DNA of 64,000 bases. Source: Erythrophleum ivorense. Taxonomy: Eukaryota > Streptophyta > Magnoliopsida > Fabales > Fabaceae. Location: assembly GCA_026724425.1 (NCBI GenBank), contig JAIUCV010000009.1:15573294-15637293 (forward strand), read 5' to 3'. The notes under the pieces were generated by a model that did not search any database, was not told the origin of the DNA, and was given only the letters and a program-made list of their open reading frames with translations. Shown one piece after another: positions 1 through 12,194 of the stretch. A program made the position numbers and the translations under genes. Positions within the stretch are counted from its first letter, which is position 1; each line of letters opens with the position of its first letter.

Positions 1-330
1 GTGTTAATAGATACAGGTGCTACCACAAGTGTCTGTAGAGGAAATACCTTGCCAGTCGAAAAATGGAAAAAGTTAAAAAAACCCATTTTAGCAAGAGCAA
101 TAGATGGAAGAGAAACCCTTATAGAATATAAAGCCAATAATATTTCACTTTGGTTAGGAAATAACAAATTTCTTATACCAAAAATATGATGTTTTCCTTT
201 TATGGATGGAGATTTTCTGTTAGGAACAAACTTTCTAAAGAAATATTATCCATTAGAAATAAATTATAATCAGGTAAGTCTTATAAATAGAGGATTGAAA
301 ATCCCAATACCTCTAGTAAGAAAATCTTAA
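1..330 (+). pseudogene. Endogenous pararetrovirus protease fragment
   Basis: The frame opens at the window edge, so the true start lies outside. The D-T-G-A aspartic protease signature is at codons 4-7, and the frame then runs about 60 codons to a TGA at 187-189. Protease-like sequence continues past that stop (a hydrophobic L-L-G-T-N-F stretch at about 219-236, the second conserved protease motif). A viral aspartic protease processes the gag-pol polyprotein. The order protease then RT/RNase H, and the style of the RNase H downstream, point to Caulimoviridae integrated into the plant genome rather than Ty3. It is decayed and not functional. Confidence 0.6.
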
Positions 331-1185
331 AAATATTTCATAGATAGTATATTCAAATGTTATAAAGATTTTTGTGTGATATATTTAGATGATATTTTAA
401 TTTTCTCTAACATAGAGGAAAATCATAAAAAACACTTAAAAATAGTTTGTGATAAATTTGTAGAAAATGGTATTATACTCAATCCAAAAAAGATTGAAGT
501 GGAACAAGATGAAATAGAATATTTAGGTCTAAGACTAACAAAGTTAGGCATAAAATTATAAGATCATATTATCTCAAAAATAAAAAAGTTTTCCTAATGA
601 ATTGATTGATAAAAAATAATTACAAAGTTTTTTAGGAATACTTAATTATGGAAGAAATTTTATAAAAAATCTTTCTAGTAAGGAAAAACCTTTATTAGAA
701 AAATTGAAAAAGAATAAACAATTCAATTGGACAAATGAAGACAATGAAATAGTCAAAAAGATAAAAGGTGAAATTAATAATTTACCAACAGTTTATTTTC
801 CTAAAATATGATATAAATTAATCTTGGAAACGAATGCCAGTAATGAATATTGGGGTGCAGTTTTAAAAGCTAAAATTAATAAGGAAGAATTAGTATGTGG
901 ATATAATTCAGGAAAATTCAAATCGAACGAAATGAATTAGATAAGTTATGAAAAGGAATTATTAGCTATAAAAAAATGAAATAAAACATTTTCATATTTA
1001 TTTAACTTTCGAAGAGTTTATTATCAGAACTGATAACCAATCAATTAGATATTTTCTTAAAAATAAACATCACGAGGAAAATCTAAGAAGGATTAGATGG
1101 TATAATTTTATTTGCTAATATATGTTCCATATTGAATACATAAAAGGAACTAACAATTTTTTTTGTAGATTATCTTATCAAGAAT
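331..1185 (+). pseudogene. Endogenous pararetrovirus RT/RNase H fragment
   Basis: An open frame at 376-561 carries the reverse transcriptase catalytic box Y-L-D-D (codons at 382-393) and the following palm/thumb segment. Further remnants of the thumb and connection (about 600-800) and RNase H (about 820-1110) follow, interrupted by several stops in frame. The RNase H block has the N-A-S-x-E-Y-W-G-A-V-L-K pattern and a downstream E-K-E-L-L-A-I helix typical of caulimovirids. The RT fingers are missing: protease sequence passes into the YLDD region within about 100 bp, so there is an internal deletion. Decayed; family assignment is by motif recognition only. Confidence 0.6.
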
Positions 1186-1670
1186 CCTAACAATGGATAA
1201 AGGCAAAAAACTTCAAACAGAGGGATAGATTACCGTTAAGAAGAGTCCTAAAAAGGGACAATCTTCACAGTCTTATCAAAAATCCATACAAATACCAAGT
1301 GTAAAACCTACACTGGTACCTCAACAATTTTATTCCCTATTAGCTTACCAATATTTACCCGGTTCTATCCAATAACTATGGAATCCTTATACACACTCAT
1401 GGGAAACCTATACTCCCCAATCTTCCCCAAGTTTCAAGGAACAAAATAATAAATAACATCACATGTTTTAAAAAATAATAATAAAATAGTTTTCAAAAAA
1501 ATGAAAAAGGTGCTCCTTTTCAAATAAATAAGGAAAGAAGTTAAAAAAGTTTTCTTTAGAAAATTAAATGCATTTTCCTTAAAAAGAAAAAAGAAAAAAA
1601 AAAGAGAAGAAAAAGTATATGTTCTAAAAGTTCAAAAGTGAAGCTAAGAAAATACAAAAAAAGGGAATAC
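1186..1670. other. Unidentified AT-rich flank
   Basis: A short ATG-initiated frame at 1193 stops after about 11 codons and may be the decayed beginning of the next pararetroviral reading frame, but nothing diagnostic is visible. From about 1450 the sequence is A-rich and featureless. Confidence 0.25.
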
Positions 1671-1720
<50 letters not shown>

Positions 1721-1736
1721 AATAAATAAATAAAAT
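1671..1736. repeat. AAT then AAAT microsatellite
   Basis: About 14 AAT units pass directly into five or six AAAT units, within an A-rich stretch. Confidence 0.9.
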
Positions 1737-2280
1737 AAAAGTAGTATTTTAAATATAATTTTTCTCTTTTCTGTAGGAATTTTCCAAATTCAAAAATTAG
1801 TGTTTTCTTTAAAAAAAATCAATTTGTTTTATGTTTAAAAATCAAAATGCAAAAAGACAAAAAAGAGGTTTTAAAGTTCAATATTAAGATTAAATAACTT
1901 TTCACATTTGAATGGGAGAATTTTAATTTTAAGCAAACACATTTTAAAAGTTTAATTCTTTAGAAAAAAGCAACAAAACAAAAATAGAACAAAACAAAAA
2001 TTAATAAAAAAATTAATAAAAAAACCATTTTTGTCTGAATAAAAAGTGTCATTTCCAAAAAAAATATAAAATAATAAAATACAAAAGAAAAGAAAGAAGA
2101 AAAATTGAAATAAAGTAAAAGAGTAAAATTAATTTAGTTTTTACAAATTAAAACACAAACTAATTTCAAAGTTATTTTGTTTATAAAAGATAAAAGTGAT
2201 TTTTTTCTTGTTTTTTTTCATAATATTAAAAAACATCAACCAACTGACATTGTTTTTTATTTGATTGAACTTCGTTGGCT
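1737..2280. other. AT-rich spacer, nothing recognised
   Basis: Low-complexity A/T-rich sequence on both strands with no open frame above 60 codons and no motif I could recognise. Confidence 0.6.
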
Positions 2281-2660
2281 TTGATTTTTTTAATAAGGTA
2301 TGTAAGGCCTATACTCTCATCCTAACTCAAGTTTACTCTTATAAATAAATATTTTTTTTTATTTTCTTAATTTCTTTTCTTTTGTTTATTTTTTCATATG
2401 ATTGTTAGGAAAATTAAAATAAGATTAAGGCCATATTAATTTTACATAATTAATTTAGGATAACTATTTTTAAGAATCAGTGTTGTTGGGGTGTCTAACA
2501 CCTTCATACACAATTAACTTCCAAATTTATTTTTAGTTCACAAATTATTTTTCTTACAAAAAATATTTTTTAAAAAAATTAAAATTCTGGTGACCACTAT
2601 ACTTTATTTGCTTTTCATTTTTGAAATTTGAAATTTTTGAATTTTTTTGTTGCCATGCAG
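2281..2660 (+). repeat. Possible Tat/Ogre-type LTR remnant
   Basis: The phrases GGGGTGTCTAACACCTTC (about 2489-2506) and GGTGACCACTA (about 2589-2599) resemble the conserved 3' part of Tat/Ogre-lineage LTRs (GGGTGCTAACACCTTCC ... GGTGGCGACTCC in known families). No ends, PBS or target duplication are visible, so this is a weak call from memory of the family. Confidence 0.3.
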
Positions 2661-2769
2661 TCGCATTGTAGGTGTGACACCTACATGCAAGCATAAACCT
2701 GCATCTACATCAAGTGAAATATAAAAATCACCAGATTGGTCTTTCTCTTAGAACTTTCTAAACTTATTC

Positions 2770-3528
2770 ACAATATAATATAATTAATGACATTGCTAGT
2801 TTGTCTAGTATAAGTACACATGAACCACAAAGATGATTCTATAATGAATATATACCCATATACCCAAAATAACAAACAAAATATTAAAGAATTTAGCCAA
2901 CCAGAACATAGGAAATGAAAAGAGAAAGAAGGGTATCTAGCAACCTTCAAACACCAATTCACACTTAGAATTATAGAATGGAAGAGAAGATAATCTATGA
3001 AATCAAACACCATTCCAAGAAGAAGATGGGAGGAAATGAAAGGAAGAAGAGAAAAAGAGGGAGGGAAATTGAAAATGAGAAGAGAACTTACCACCTTTGT
3101 TTTTAATGGCAACGATTTTGAGCTCCTTCACCCATGACCACTCACACGTGATAATGACAGATCTAGAATTGTGATGGTGGCAGGTGGTGGTCATCCCAGG
3201 TGTGATGAGGTTGGGAAAGGTGGAGGATGATACCAATTGAAGCGAAATTCAGAAATAAAAGAGCAAAAGGGAGAAGAGAAAGAAAACAAGAGGATGGATA
3301 ACTTCTTTCACTTATAGCTTGAGAAATTCCATCCAGAGCATTAAATCTATTATAACTCTAGATCCAATTACTCACACACAGCACACTCATCCTACCCACG
3401 TGTATAGGACACACACACGCCTACACTCACGTGTATGAGCTCACCTAACTTACAAGACTTAATAAACCCAAAATTAGATAACTAAAGCCTTGAATTAGTT
3501 AATTAACCTTTGTACTATATCAACTACC
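2770..3528 (-). repeat. Putative 3' LTR of element F
   Basis: It starts next to the polypurine tract at about 3530 and reads leftwards. It contains two CACGTG-type G-box cores (about 3398 and 3430 on the plus strand) and a TATA-like GCTATAAG (sense) near 3315, as expected for U3 and core promoter. The left (3') end is not defined; no target duplication was found. The small frames in this stretch have no recognisable domains. Confidence 0.4.
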
Positions 3529-3544
3529 CCCTTTTGAATGCATT

Positions 3545-4700
3545 TGTGTCCTTAAGGACGATAAGAATAAGTCCCAGTGAACTTTGGAAAACACTGCTTT
3601 AGTTTATACCATTGCTCCCAAGTAGCATCATCTTCCAATAGGTTATGCCACTTAATTAAGACCTCAGTAATGGTTTGATTGCGTTTCTTGATAAACTTGC
3701 ATTATAGAATATCTTGAAGAAAGAGTCTTTGTGTTAGGGACATGTTAAGTCACTCATCAGGAGGGTGTACAAGAGTAACTTCTTCAGGATTAGGACACTT
3801 CTTCAAAAGAGAACATGAAAAATAGGGTGAATAGGGCAATGCGTGAGTAGTTTCAGGGTATAAGCAACTGGACCCACCTTGTACTCTACTTGGCAATTAC
3901 CAAAATACTTATATGCCAATTTTTTATTTGTTCTTTGAGCTATTGTGATATGTTTATATGATGTAGCTTTAAGTATAGACCCAATCTCTTTCATTGAAAG
4001 TTCTTTCACTCCAATGCTTGTCAACTTTTTGTTTCATTTGATTAATAACCATTGCTAGGTGTTTAAGATAGTAAGCAATAGTTCTTTAGCTAAAAAACTC
4101 CTTTCAATGTTTTCTAAGTTAGACTCACTTGGTTGGTAGGGTAAATGGAGTTAAGGTGGCTAACCATGTACTATCTCATATGGTGTGATTTGTGTTGATG
4201 AATAATAAGTGGTATTATGCCACCATTCTACCATTGGAAGCCATATGCACCATTCAACAGGGTTGTGGTTGGCCATACACTGCAAGTAAGTCTCCAAGCA
4301 TTTGTTTAACATTTTAGTTTATCCATCTAATTGATGGTGATAGGCAGTAAATAAGTTTTGTTAAATTCCGAACTTGGCTAAGAACTTCTTCCAAAAACTA
4401 CTCACAAAGATGGGGTCTTGATCACTTACAATATCTATGGGTGCTCCATGCAACTTATATATATGATTTATAAACAAATTAGCTACTATTGCAACTGTAT
4501 AAGGATGAGAGAGGGTGATAAAGTAACCATGCTTACTTATGCTATCAATTACTACCCATATAGTATATTTTCCCTTGGATTTTGGCAACCCTTCAATACA
4601 ACCTATAGAAATGCTATGCCACACACCTTGAGGAATAGGTGGAGGTTGCAAGAGTCCCGGATAGGCAGTGTTGTCATACTTGTATCCTGCACATACTACA
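3545..4700 (-). pseudogene. Integrase remnant of element F
   Basis: The open stretch 4361-4651 reads as the integrase core with W-V-V-I-D-S, K-L-H-G-A-P and V-S-D-Q-D-P-I-F, containing the first and second catalytic acidic positions. The stretch 3803-4024 reads as the C-terminal domain with G-P-V-A-Y-x-L-K-L and H-P-I-F-H-V. They are in different frames with stops between. The role in an intact element is insertion of cDNA into chromosomes; this copy cannot do so. Confidence 0.7.
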
Positions 4701-5049
4701 TAACCAACATTAAAGTTTTAGACATCCTTCTTGAGACCCTTCAAATAACAAAAGCTTTGATTATGTGATAAATGGAAATAACACCTAAGTGCCCCCTTGA
4801 GCAGAAGAGTGCAACCAATTGAGGATTGCTTTTCTAATTTTCATATTGGTGTTAATAACTAACTTTCCCTTTCTTCTTAGAATTTGACCATCCTTAGAGA
4901 ATTTCATATGAGACGATGGATTATTGGTTAAATGTCAAATAGTATGTTGTAAATTCTCATTATCTTCCTAACTATGTTTGATTTACTACCACAAATCACT
5001 AGATACAGATAAGAAAGTCATTTACATAAGGGTACTATGATTAATTCTG

Positions 5050-6250
5050 ATAGTGCATCTATTGCCAAGTTCTTCTTATCCTTTCTATAGACAATATCAT
5101 AAGAATAACCCATTAATTTAGCTAACCAATATTGTTGAAAAAGAGTAGTAAGTATTTTATCAAACAAATATTTGAGATATTTGTTAGTCAATCTTAATAA
5201 TAAAGTGTCTTCTTATAAGATACTGTTGCCACTTCTCCAAGACCTCAATAATAGTTAGTAACTCTTTTTCATAAATGGAATAGGTCTGTCATTTAAAGGA
5301 TAAAGCTCTATTGAAATAGGTTAAGGGATGCCCTTCTTGCATGAGTATGATGCCTAAGCCTTCATAGAAGACATCATTATCCACACAAAAAATCTTGGAA
5401 AAATTAGGTAGAGCAAATACAACTACAATTACAAGTGTTGCCTTTAACTTTTCAAATGCATTTGTTGCCTCAACAGACTAATAAAAACTATTGAATTTAA
5501 GAAAATCATTTAGAAGTCGAACTAACATGCCATAGTTCTTGGTAAAGCACTTGTAATAGCTTGTTAACCCTAAAAAACCTTTTAGCTCTTTCAATGTCTT
5601 AGGCAAAGCTGATTTTGAATTGAATTAATCTTTTTTGGGTAAGTTGCCACTCCTATAGTAGAAATGAAAAGACCTAACTATTCCACTTTTGTGGCTACAA
5701 ATTCATATTTGGTCAACTTAGCAAAGGTGTTTCTCTTAGTATAGTCAACATCTTTTTAAGATGTTCAGTGTGAACTTCTATTCAGAGACTATAGATTAAT
5801 ATGTCATTGAAAAACACTAATACAAATTCTCTTAAGTAGTCTTTAAAAGTGAAGTTCATAACTCCTTGGAAGGTAGATGGCACATTGGTAGGTGCAAAAG
5901 GCATAACTAAATACTCAAAATGACCAAAGTGAGTTCTAAAGACAGCTTTAAGGATATAATTTGGACACATCCTAATTTTGGTATCCTACTCTCAAATCAA
6001 TTTTTGAAAAATTTTGGACCCCCCAAACTCATCAAAAAAACTTTTTATCAAATGAATAGGGAACTTATCTTTAATTGTATTCTTGTTGAGTTCCTTGTAA
6101 TCCACATATAACCTCTATGTTCCATCCTTCTTCTTGACTAGCATAATAGTAGAAGCAACGGGTGAGAAGCTATGCTAAATTATAATATTAATGTTGCATT
6201 TCTTGCACCATCTTTTCAATGAAATCTTTTGTAACAGTAGGTATTTGTAA
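5050..6250 (-). pseudogene. RT/RNase H remnant of element F
   Basis: RT is visible at 5782-5970: T-x-F-G-H-F-E-Y-L-V-M-P-F, then F-F-N-D-I-L-I-Y-S in place of the usual FVDD or FIDD box, so the first catalytic aspartate is mutated to asparagine. RNase H follows at about 5405-5050, with recognisable G-L-G-I-I-L-M-Q and Y-E-K-E-L-L-T-I blocks and an I-D-A-L-S terminus. Several in-frame stops. Confidence 0.7.
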
Positions 6251-6719
6251 GGCCTCAAATTAATGGGATTAGTTTCTTGTTTTAGTGTTATTTGGTGGTC
6301 AAATCTAGCTTTGAGGGTTAATAGGTGCTTAGATACTTCAAAATTGTCTTAGAAATCTTCAAATACAAGCTTAATGCTATCAAGATGCTTTTTCTTATGT
6401 GCTACCCTAATTTATCATATATAGGCTTCTTATTGATTATCTTCATCCTTGTTATCTTGAATAAATTAAAGTAAGAACAATTTTGGTTATACATTAGTCA
6501 AAAGGGTTTGTAGCTGCATGCAACTTACTATGTTCCACTTGTTAAAAGCCAATCCTTTCAATTGCACCTTTTGTCCATTGTATTCAAACACCCTAATAAG
6601 GTCGATGTACACCCTTTTAATTAATCATCTTAGCCATTGCATACTAAGTACCATATTGCTCCTTAAGAAAGGAAAAATTAAGGCATTTATTGCAAATTCT
6701 TTCCCTTGCATCTGCCACT

Positions 6720-7990
6720 TAAGATTATTATATACTCCTTAACAATACAATTGCTTGCCACCAACTGTTGTCACTTTAGCCGTAGCTACTAGTTTTACCT
6801 CACAACCTAGTTTAATAATCAACTTGCTATTAATGAAATCATATGTGCTTCCAATATCGATTAAGATATAAATGACTTTTTCTCCAATCATTCATTGGAC
6901 TCTCATAGTAGTGTGCAAAGCTATTCCATGAATAGAATTAAGGGGAAGTAATGGTTTATCCTTCTCCACTGTCTCCTCCCTTACAAGTTGTATCTTTTCA
7001 TTTTGATCATTCTCATCTTCCACCTTAATCAAGTGGATTTGTATCTTTTTTCTTTGAGGGAAATTATGTCCAGGGCTAAATGGTTCATGATAGAAATAAC
7101 AAAGATTTTTCGCTATGTGTTTATCAATTTTAGTAAGGAACATAACTTTTTGAAATTTGTAAGTAGCATTATTGGCCTCACATTTATGGTTATTAATTAC
7201 TTGATGAGGATTTAGAGTTGCTAGTTTTGACCCCCATATTCCTTTTCCCCTATAAGTTGTACAACCCATGGTTTCTCCCATGGCCTTGTAGATTTAGAGA
7301 AATGTCCACCCAACTTTAGTAGTTTGTAGTTTTTGTCCTAAAACTGAGCTAACTTTAAAATATCTAGCAATGTTGTAGGTCTAAATAGTCCCACACCAAC
7401 AGCAATCTCCTCCTTCAGTGTTGTTAGATAACAACTAATTAGTTCTCCTTTGAAAAATTTAGCTTACAAGTTAGAGCATCAAATGCAACTTGACAATCAA
7501 CTACTTTACCCTTGTCTCAATTGTATCAACTTCTCCATCAAATCTTCATGAGTTGGTCCAAGTTGACTTTTAATTGCATCAGGATATTGATTCCACAGAA
7601 CTAGTTTTGGCTGTAATTTTTCAAAAGCCTGATGCCATTTTGAAGGCATTTTCATCTAGTACTAGGCCAACTAATGTCATTTTGTTTTCTTTAGGTGTAT
7701 AATCTAATTGACAAAATGTCTCACAATTTAGGAGCTAACCCATATAGCATTGTCTCTATCAAATTGTGGAAAATTCATCTTTTAAATCTAGTCAAAACAT
7801 GGTACTCATTGCGACTGGTCTTATAATTTTGCAACGAACTTGATCTGGAGCTCCTATAATACGCACTATATTTATGAGTTCCATAAATTGCAATGAGAAA
7901 GTGTTAAGCATGTCTCCCACTCTCGCCGTATGAGTATCCATGTTTGAAATGATGCTTCACAGATGTTCCTCCATTTCATGAATTGTAGCT
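6720..7990 (-). pseudogene. Gag-protease remnant of element F
   Basis: The open stretch 6892-7281 holds a degraded zinc-knuckle (C-Y-F-Y-H...P-G-H pattern). The protease D-S-G-S motif is changed to D-I-G-S at about 6858. Upstream, 7300-7990 gives gag capsid-like helices in broken frames (for example L-Q-F-M-E-L at about 7890). Gag assembles the particle, protease cleaves the polyprotein. The gag N-terminal region runs straight into the E LTR border at 7994. Confidence 0.55.
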
Positions 7991-7993
7991 TGT

Positions 7994-8737
7994 TGTAACA
8001 TCCCTAAAATTATATTTCTAATTAAATTCATATTAGGTAAATTAAATTATTTAGAAAAATATAATGTAAAATAAATTAGGATACTATATAAGAATTATGA
8101 ATTTTTAGGACGTGAAAATTCTAAAAAATATATAAAAATTTTTTAGGCTATAATAAATTAGAATAATTATTTTTAATATTTATTAAATTTAGTTCAAACT
8201 TAGGTGGATATATAAATTGAAAAGAATATACTAAATGATGAAGTAATTATATGTTAATTATTTAAGTGAAATTAGAATCAATTTAATGTCTTGCTAAATA
8301 ACAAAAAGGCCTTAATAAAATTTATATGAAGAAATAATTTTACTTAAAGGTATTAAAAATGCAATATGTATGATTTTATTTAGCATCCTCATCTAATTAA
8401 AATAGGGCTATTATCTTTATAAAATGAAGTAATATATTTTAAAAACTACATGCAATATATAATCCTAATATATCTAAACTAATATATAAAGAAGCTGTTA
8501 AATCTAATTTGTTGAGCATGTCTATAGTGCTGAAAACATGATGAAACCATCATGTAATTAAAGCCTAGTTCATTCAAGTACCAATTTTACCAATTTGGGG
8601 TTTAGTCTAGTAATGGCTTTACAATTCTATTATTCAATTTCGAACCTACTAGACACAAATCCTCCAATGCAGCATATGGCAAATAAAAGGTATAACACAC
8701 AGACACAGACACAAACACACACACACACACACATATA
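7994..8737 (+). repeat. E 5' LTR, left part
   Basis: Begins TGTAACATCCC directly after F gag and is closely similar to the start of the E 3' LTR at 25466. It is interrupted at about 8737 where the RTE 3' tail joins. The matching place in the 3' LTR (about 26145) has no insertion, giving the empty site. Confidence 0.75.
8695..8732. repeat. CA-rich microsatellite
   Basis: An imperfect (CA)n run with CAGACA interruptions at the RTE/E-LTR junction; the E 3' LTR has only a short CA run at the same place, so the run expanded in this copy. Confidence 0.8.
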
Positions 8738-8899
8738 ACAATAAGAAGAAGCCTTTTTCTACAAGGTGAGATAGGTTACATAGATCAAATGATGTTATAA
8801 AGTTCTATTATGAATCATATTTTTAGATAAATCATTTAAGTCTAAATCCTTCTCAATAATTTTATCTATAGTTTTTTTTATTCTCTTTCCACCTTTAAC

Positions 8900-10742
8900 T
8901 GTTAGACTACTTTTCACCTAATTAACTCTCCTTATTAGGGCTTTTATAAGTCTTTTTCACACATGCACAAATCATCTAAAATGTGATTCAACAATCTTTT
9001 CCATATTAGGTGCGACTTTAATTTTCTTTCAGCATTCATTTCTAATTTTATTTTGTCTTGTGTGTCTACTCATCTTATATAACATTCTCATCTCTATATT
9101 ATTGAGCTTATTTTCTTGTTGGCCTTTTATTGTACAATACTCAGTCTTATATAACATTGCAAGTCTTATAGTTATGTGTTAAAATTTACTTTGAAACTTG
9201 AGTGATACTCTTTTATTATAAATAACAGTTGAATCACTTATCTATTTCATCTACCCTACTTGAATTTTGTGGTTTATATTTTTCTTTATTTTCTTGTTAT
9301 ATTGTATGATGGGCTTAAGATACTTAAACCATGATTTGTGGTATGGTATGTTATCCAATTTTTATTCTTATACTAGAATTATTGCACTTCTTATTAAACT
9401 TACATTCCATATACTCTGTTTTACTTTTATTTGAATAGAATTTATGTGCTTCCAAATCTAATCTCTATATCTCTAACTTCTCTTTTATTTCCTTTCTCAA
9501 CTTTTCAATTAGGACTATATCATTTACAAAAAATAAGTATTATGATACTAGCTCTTGGATATGTTTAGTAAACACATTCAAGACTAAAATAAAAGGATAA
9601 AGGCTCAAAATTGATTCTTGATATAAGCTAATGGTTATCAGAAAATCTTCTGTGGGCTCACGTTTTGTTCTCACACTAATTGTAATCTTATCATACATAT
9701 TCTGGATTGCTCAAATATAAACACTACGAACTCCTTTTTTTTGTAGAGTCTTCCACAAAACCTTTTTTGGCACCTTATTGCATTCCTTTTCCAAATCAAT
9801 AAACACCATGCATAAGTCTTTGATTTTTTTGATATCTCTCTATCAATCTTTGTAGCAAGTATATCACTTAATGGTTGACCTTCCTGGCATAAAACTAAAT
9901 TGATTCTCTATAATGTGAGTATCTTGCTTTAATCCTTATTCAATTACCTTCTCTCATAACTTCATAATATGACTCATGAGTCTAATACCCTTATAATTTG
10001 CACAATTTTGTGTGTCTCCTATGTTCTTATAAATATAGATTAAAGTATTTTTCTTTCACTCGTCTGGCATTATCTTAGACCTCATATCCTTGTTAAATAA
10101 CTTTGTGAGCCAACTTATACTTTTCACTTTTAAAACCTTCCATACTTATGGGTATATTAGTCGGTCTAACTACTTTGCCATTCTCTATCATCTTTAGTGT
10201 TTCTTTTACCTTTGACTCTCGAATCCTATCATAAAAAGTATAATTTTGGTCTTCTTCTTTAGTGTCTAACTTATCTGAGTACTGTAAGGTCTCGTGTCCT
10301 TCATTTAATAGCTTATAAAAATAACCCTTCCACCTTTCCTTGATCTCTTGTTCCATGACCAAAACTTCTCATTCTTCATCCTTAATGCATTTCACTTGGT
10401 CTAGGTCATTATTTGTTTGTTTTTTCTACTTTTAGTTAGTTTGTAAATAATTCTATCCCTAACTTTAGTGCCTAAGGATTGGTATACCCATCAAGTACCC
10501 TAACTCTCACTTTACTCATTGCCTTCTTAGTGTCTTTTTTTGTTACTTTATATTTTTCTCAGCTTTTATTACTTTTACATAAAAATCACACTTTATAACA
10601 ATTCCTTTTAGCCTTAGGCTTATTTTGCATGCTTGTATCCCACCACCAAAATTCTTTATCCTTAGTTTCAAAGTATCTTGATTCACCGAGTATTTCTTTT
10701 GCCATATTCCTAATCTCTTTAGCCATCTCGTCTTATATATCG
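8900..10742 (-). pseudogene. RTE reverse transcriptase remnant
   Basis: Reading leftwards: a W-W-N-like segment just upstream of the RT (10755-10543), then an open stretch 10362-10093. RT blocks follow at about 10050-9740: N-Y-K-G-I-R-L-M-S-H, E-N-Q-F-S-F-M-P-G-R-S-T and M-V-F-I-D-L-E-K. The catalytic box F-A-D-D is degraded to F-V-N-D at about 9525, followed by S-K-T-E-Y-M-E-C-K-F at about 9440, a strong hallmark of plant RTE. A C-terminal domain of R-M-L-R-W type is traceable to about 8950. Frames are broken repeatedly. Confidence 0.8.
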
Positions 10743-10747
10743 TTAAC
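10743..10747. repeat. Target-site duplication of A, left (TTAAC)
   Basis: TTAAC immediately precedes the TG of the left LTR and matches the five bases after the right LTR. This shows A inserted as a unit into the RTE. Confidence 0.95.
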
Positions 10748-12174
10748 TGTAACACCTTATTGACTACACTCTAATTCATCTCCCTCTAGGTTTGACTCCA
10801 TATGATTTCCCAGAAAACTGACCGAAACCGTGGTATTTTACTACTTAAAATCGAGGTTTAACCGGTCGTATTTTGCCCCGTGGGTCCCGTGAACCCATTA
10901 TTCACATTCTCTACTCAAACACCATTTATACAACTTGTACATAATCTCAAACAACTCCCAAACCACGGGTAAGAAGCCAAAAACTCAGAAAATACAATTT
11001 CTCAATCGGGCCCATAAATCATATTTCTGGCTCCAACTTTGGAAAATCACAACTAATTCTAGAAAAATGGGAATCAAGCAATTCATAGCTCTCGGGAAAG
11101 CTTGGGATGTTAACTTCACACTAAAAATAACTCCCAGCCTCAATCTCAACGTTTAGACCCTCATTGACATCAAAATAGGAACAGATGTCCAGCTGTCCCT
11201 GATACTGGTGCAGTTTACTGTCATGAACTTCGGAAATTCGTAATTAAATCCACAAAAATCCAATAAGGGCAAACTATACCAATTTGGAAAGCTACAGATG
11301 TTAACTAGAGGAGAAAAATAAGTCCAGATCAGTTCAGGAGTTCTAAGACCTTGAAACCCGATAAAACAGTAACGAAGGTCAGAAACTTCCCTGATGCTGA
11401 TACAGAACTTCAGTAAATCGTTTCTCTCTCTACAGACCTCCAATTAAGGTGCTTCCAGTTGGTATAGGTCACTGTGGATATCTAGTTTATGCTCCTAAAG
11501 TTTCATGACATTTGGACATCATTTTGTCTATGGATGACATAGTTTCATTTTCGGACCCAATGTACAGTACCATGACCAAACCATTGAAATTTCCCAATTT
11601 CAACAATTCACCAAATATCCTCTAGACCTCCGAATATTACTCACTCTAGCTTCTCAAGAAGCTCTCAATAGACTCTAGAGGCATGCCAAATTCCATACCA
11701 AGAAGAGCTCATCCGGTCATACTTTGACGGAGCTCGCCCAATTGGAAGTTTTGGCACCACATGGGGTTCAAAGGGGGTCTAAATGACCTCTCTCATGTTC
11801 TAACATCTATTGGGCAAGTTTAAAAGTACAAACATAGCATATATGAATTATCTAAGTAATCCAAATCACCATACATTCCAATTTCACTATGCTATGGAAG
11901 AGAATGCACTATTTCACATAAACCTCCAAAGGCCAACTTATACATTCTCATTACTTTAACCCTTTATATCATCCATACATCAATTGTACATACATTTACA
12001 TGTGCTCATATAGTTACAACTCCAAAAAGAATAGGTGCACTTTCATTTTGGCACCTTATACAGCAAAATAGCCAAAAAGCTATACATCATTCTACTATGC
12101 TCTTCTAGGCTCCGTGAGGTGTGCTCGCCTCTCCTTGAACACCACCTGGATAATAGGATGGGAGGGGAAGGGGG

Positions 12175-12194
12175 TGAGATTCGGGAGAATCTCA
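12175..12194 (-). promoter_or_regulatory. Conserved LTR hairpin, A 3' LTR
   Basis: TGAGATTC-GGGA-GAATCTCA, a perfect 8-bp stem with a 4-base loop. The same position in other LTRs of the window holds an equivalent hairpin with a different loop. In sense it is followed by a pyrimidine-rich stretch and CAG/GTG. Confidence 0.6.

Larger units (their letters stand above)
2661..7993 (-). mobile_element. Degenerate Ty3/gypsy element F
   Basis: A minus-strand gypsy polyprotein can be followed in the order gag (about 7990-6900), protease (about 6890-6730), RT (6200-5560), RNase H (5410-5050) and integrase (4700-3800). It is broken by many stops and frameshifts. A polypurine tract (CCCCCTTTT on the plus strand, about 3527-3535) lies just after the integrase end and marks the start of the 3' LTR to the left. 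The element is cut on the right at 7993 by insertion of E, so its own 5' LTR is not seen here. It is the oldest layer of the left-hand nest. Confidence 0.7.

Noticed and set aside
1186..1450. A second pararetroviral gene downstream of RNase H
   Set aside because: The ATG frame ends after about 11 codons and the following sequence shows no diagnostic motif.
2768..3236. Minus-strand frames with hydrophobic stretches (114 and 77 codons)
   Set aside because: They sit in the presumed LTR of F, overlap each other in different frames, and have no recognisable domain.
10935..11443. Small frames repeated exactly at 18466-18974
   Set aside because: They are duplicated only because they lie in the two A LTRs; neither shows a known domain or codon structure.
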